A stretch of 5,908 bases of DNA, taken from assembly GCA_903871715.1 (NCBI GenBank), contig CAIQHW010000501.1, positions 1-5,908 on the forward strand, given 5' to 3'. This stretch comes from an uncultured bacterium (GTDB lineage: Bacteria; Bacteroidota; Bacteroidia; Chitinophagales; CAIODY01). Position numbers and translations under genes: made by a program. The notes under the pieces were generated by a model. It saw only the letters and a list, made by a program, of their open reading frames with translations. It did no database searches and was not told where the DNA came from. This document shows positions 5,840-5,908 of the stretch, one piece after another. The stretch's first letter is position 1; each line of letters starts with the position of its first letter.

Positions 5840-5908
5840 TTTAACCATAACAAAATGCAATGAAATAAGTTTTTGAAAAAAATAGCAGAATTATCTTTTT
5901 CCTTTGCC

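Noticed and set aside
5871..5908. Possible plus-strand promoter (TTTTG, then TATCTTTT) leading off the right edge
   Set aside because: The -7 candidate has a mismatch at its last base, the spacing is only 16, and no coding start is visible before the window ends.

Overview
The window is AT-rich and reads as chromosomal DNA from a member of the Bacteroidota. Evidence: a secreted subtilisin-like peptidase with the N-terminal layout usual in that phylum, a DUF2027-type protein with an Smr domain, TAnnTTTG-type -7 promoter elements close to start codons, and no clear Shine-Dalgarno sequences. The futalosine-pathway gene mqnA argues against typical flavobacteria, which mostly use the Men pathway, and suggests a Chitinophagales- or Cytophagales-like lineage. 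This placement is inference.

Layout. (1) Positions 1-571, minus strand: the N-terminal 190 codons of an S8 family serine peptidase that runs off the left edge. (2) 572-689: divergent AT-rich intergenic region with two inverted repeats and a -7 element almost touching the next start. (3) 690-2051, plus: hemN, anaerobic coproporphyrinogen III dehydrogenase. (4) 2132-3148, plus: DUF2027/Smr-domain protein with its own recognisable promoter. (5) 3281-4588, plus: ugd, UDP-glucose 6-dehydrogenase. (6) 4607-5353, plus: mqnA, chorismate dehydratase, 18 bases behind ugd, ending in a strong hairpin terminator that contains its own stop codon. (7) 5378-5788, minus: BrxA/BrxB-family bacilliredoxin, converging on mqnA, with its promoter region at about 5789-5840. 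All gaps are under 135 bases, and I see no RNA gene, mobile element, CRISPR array or integration scar.

The genes are housekeeping functions from different pathways: haem synthesis, possible RNA or ribosome quality control, nucleotide-sugar supply, menaquinone synthesis and thiol redox repair. HemN and MqnA both feed electron-transport cofactors and the bacilliredoxin belongs to redox homeostasis, but the layout gives no proof that they form one system. I did not find a convincing undescribed system. The observations most worth a second look are the MutS2-tail-like architecture of the Smr protein, the very short or absent mRNA leaders predicted for hemN and the Smr gene, and the dyad symmetry in the bacilliredoxin promoter.
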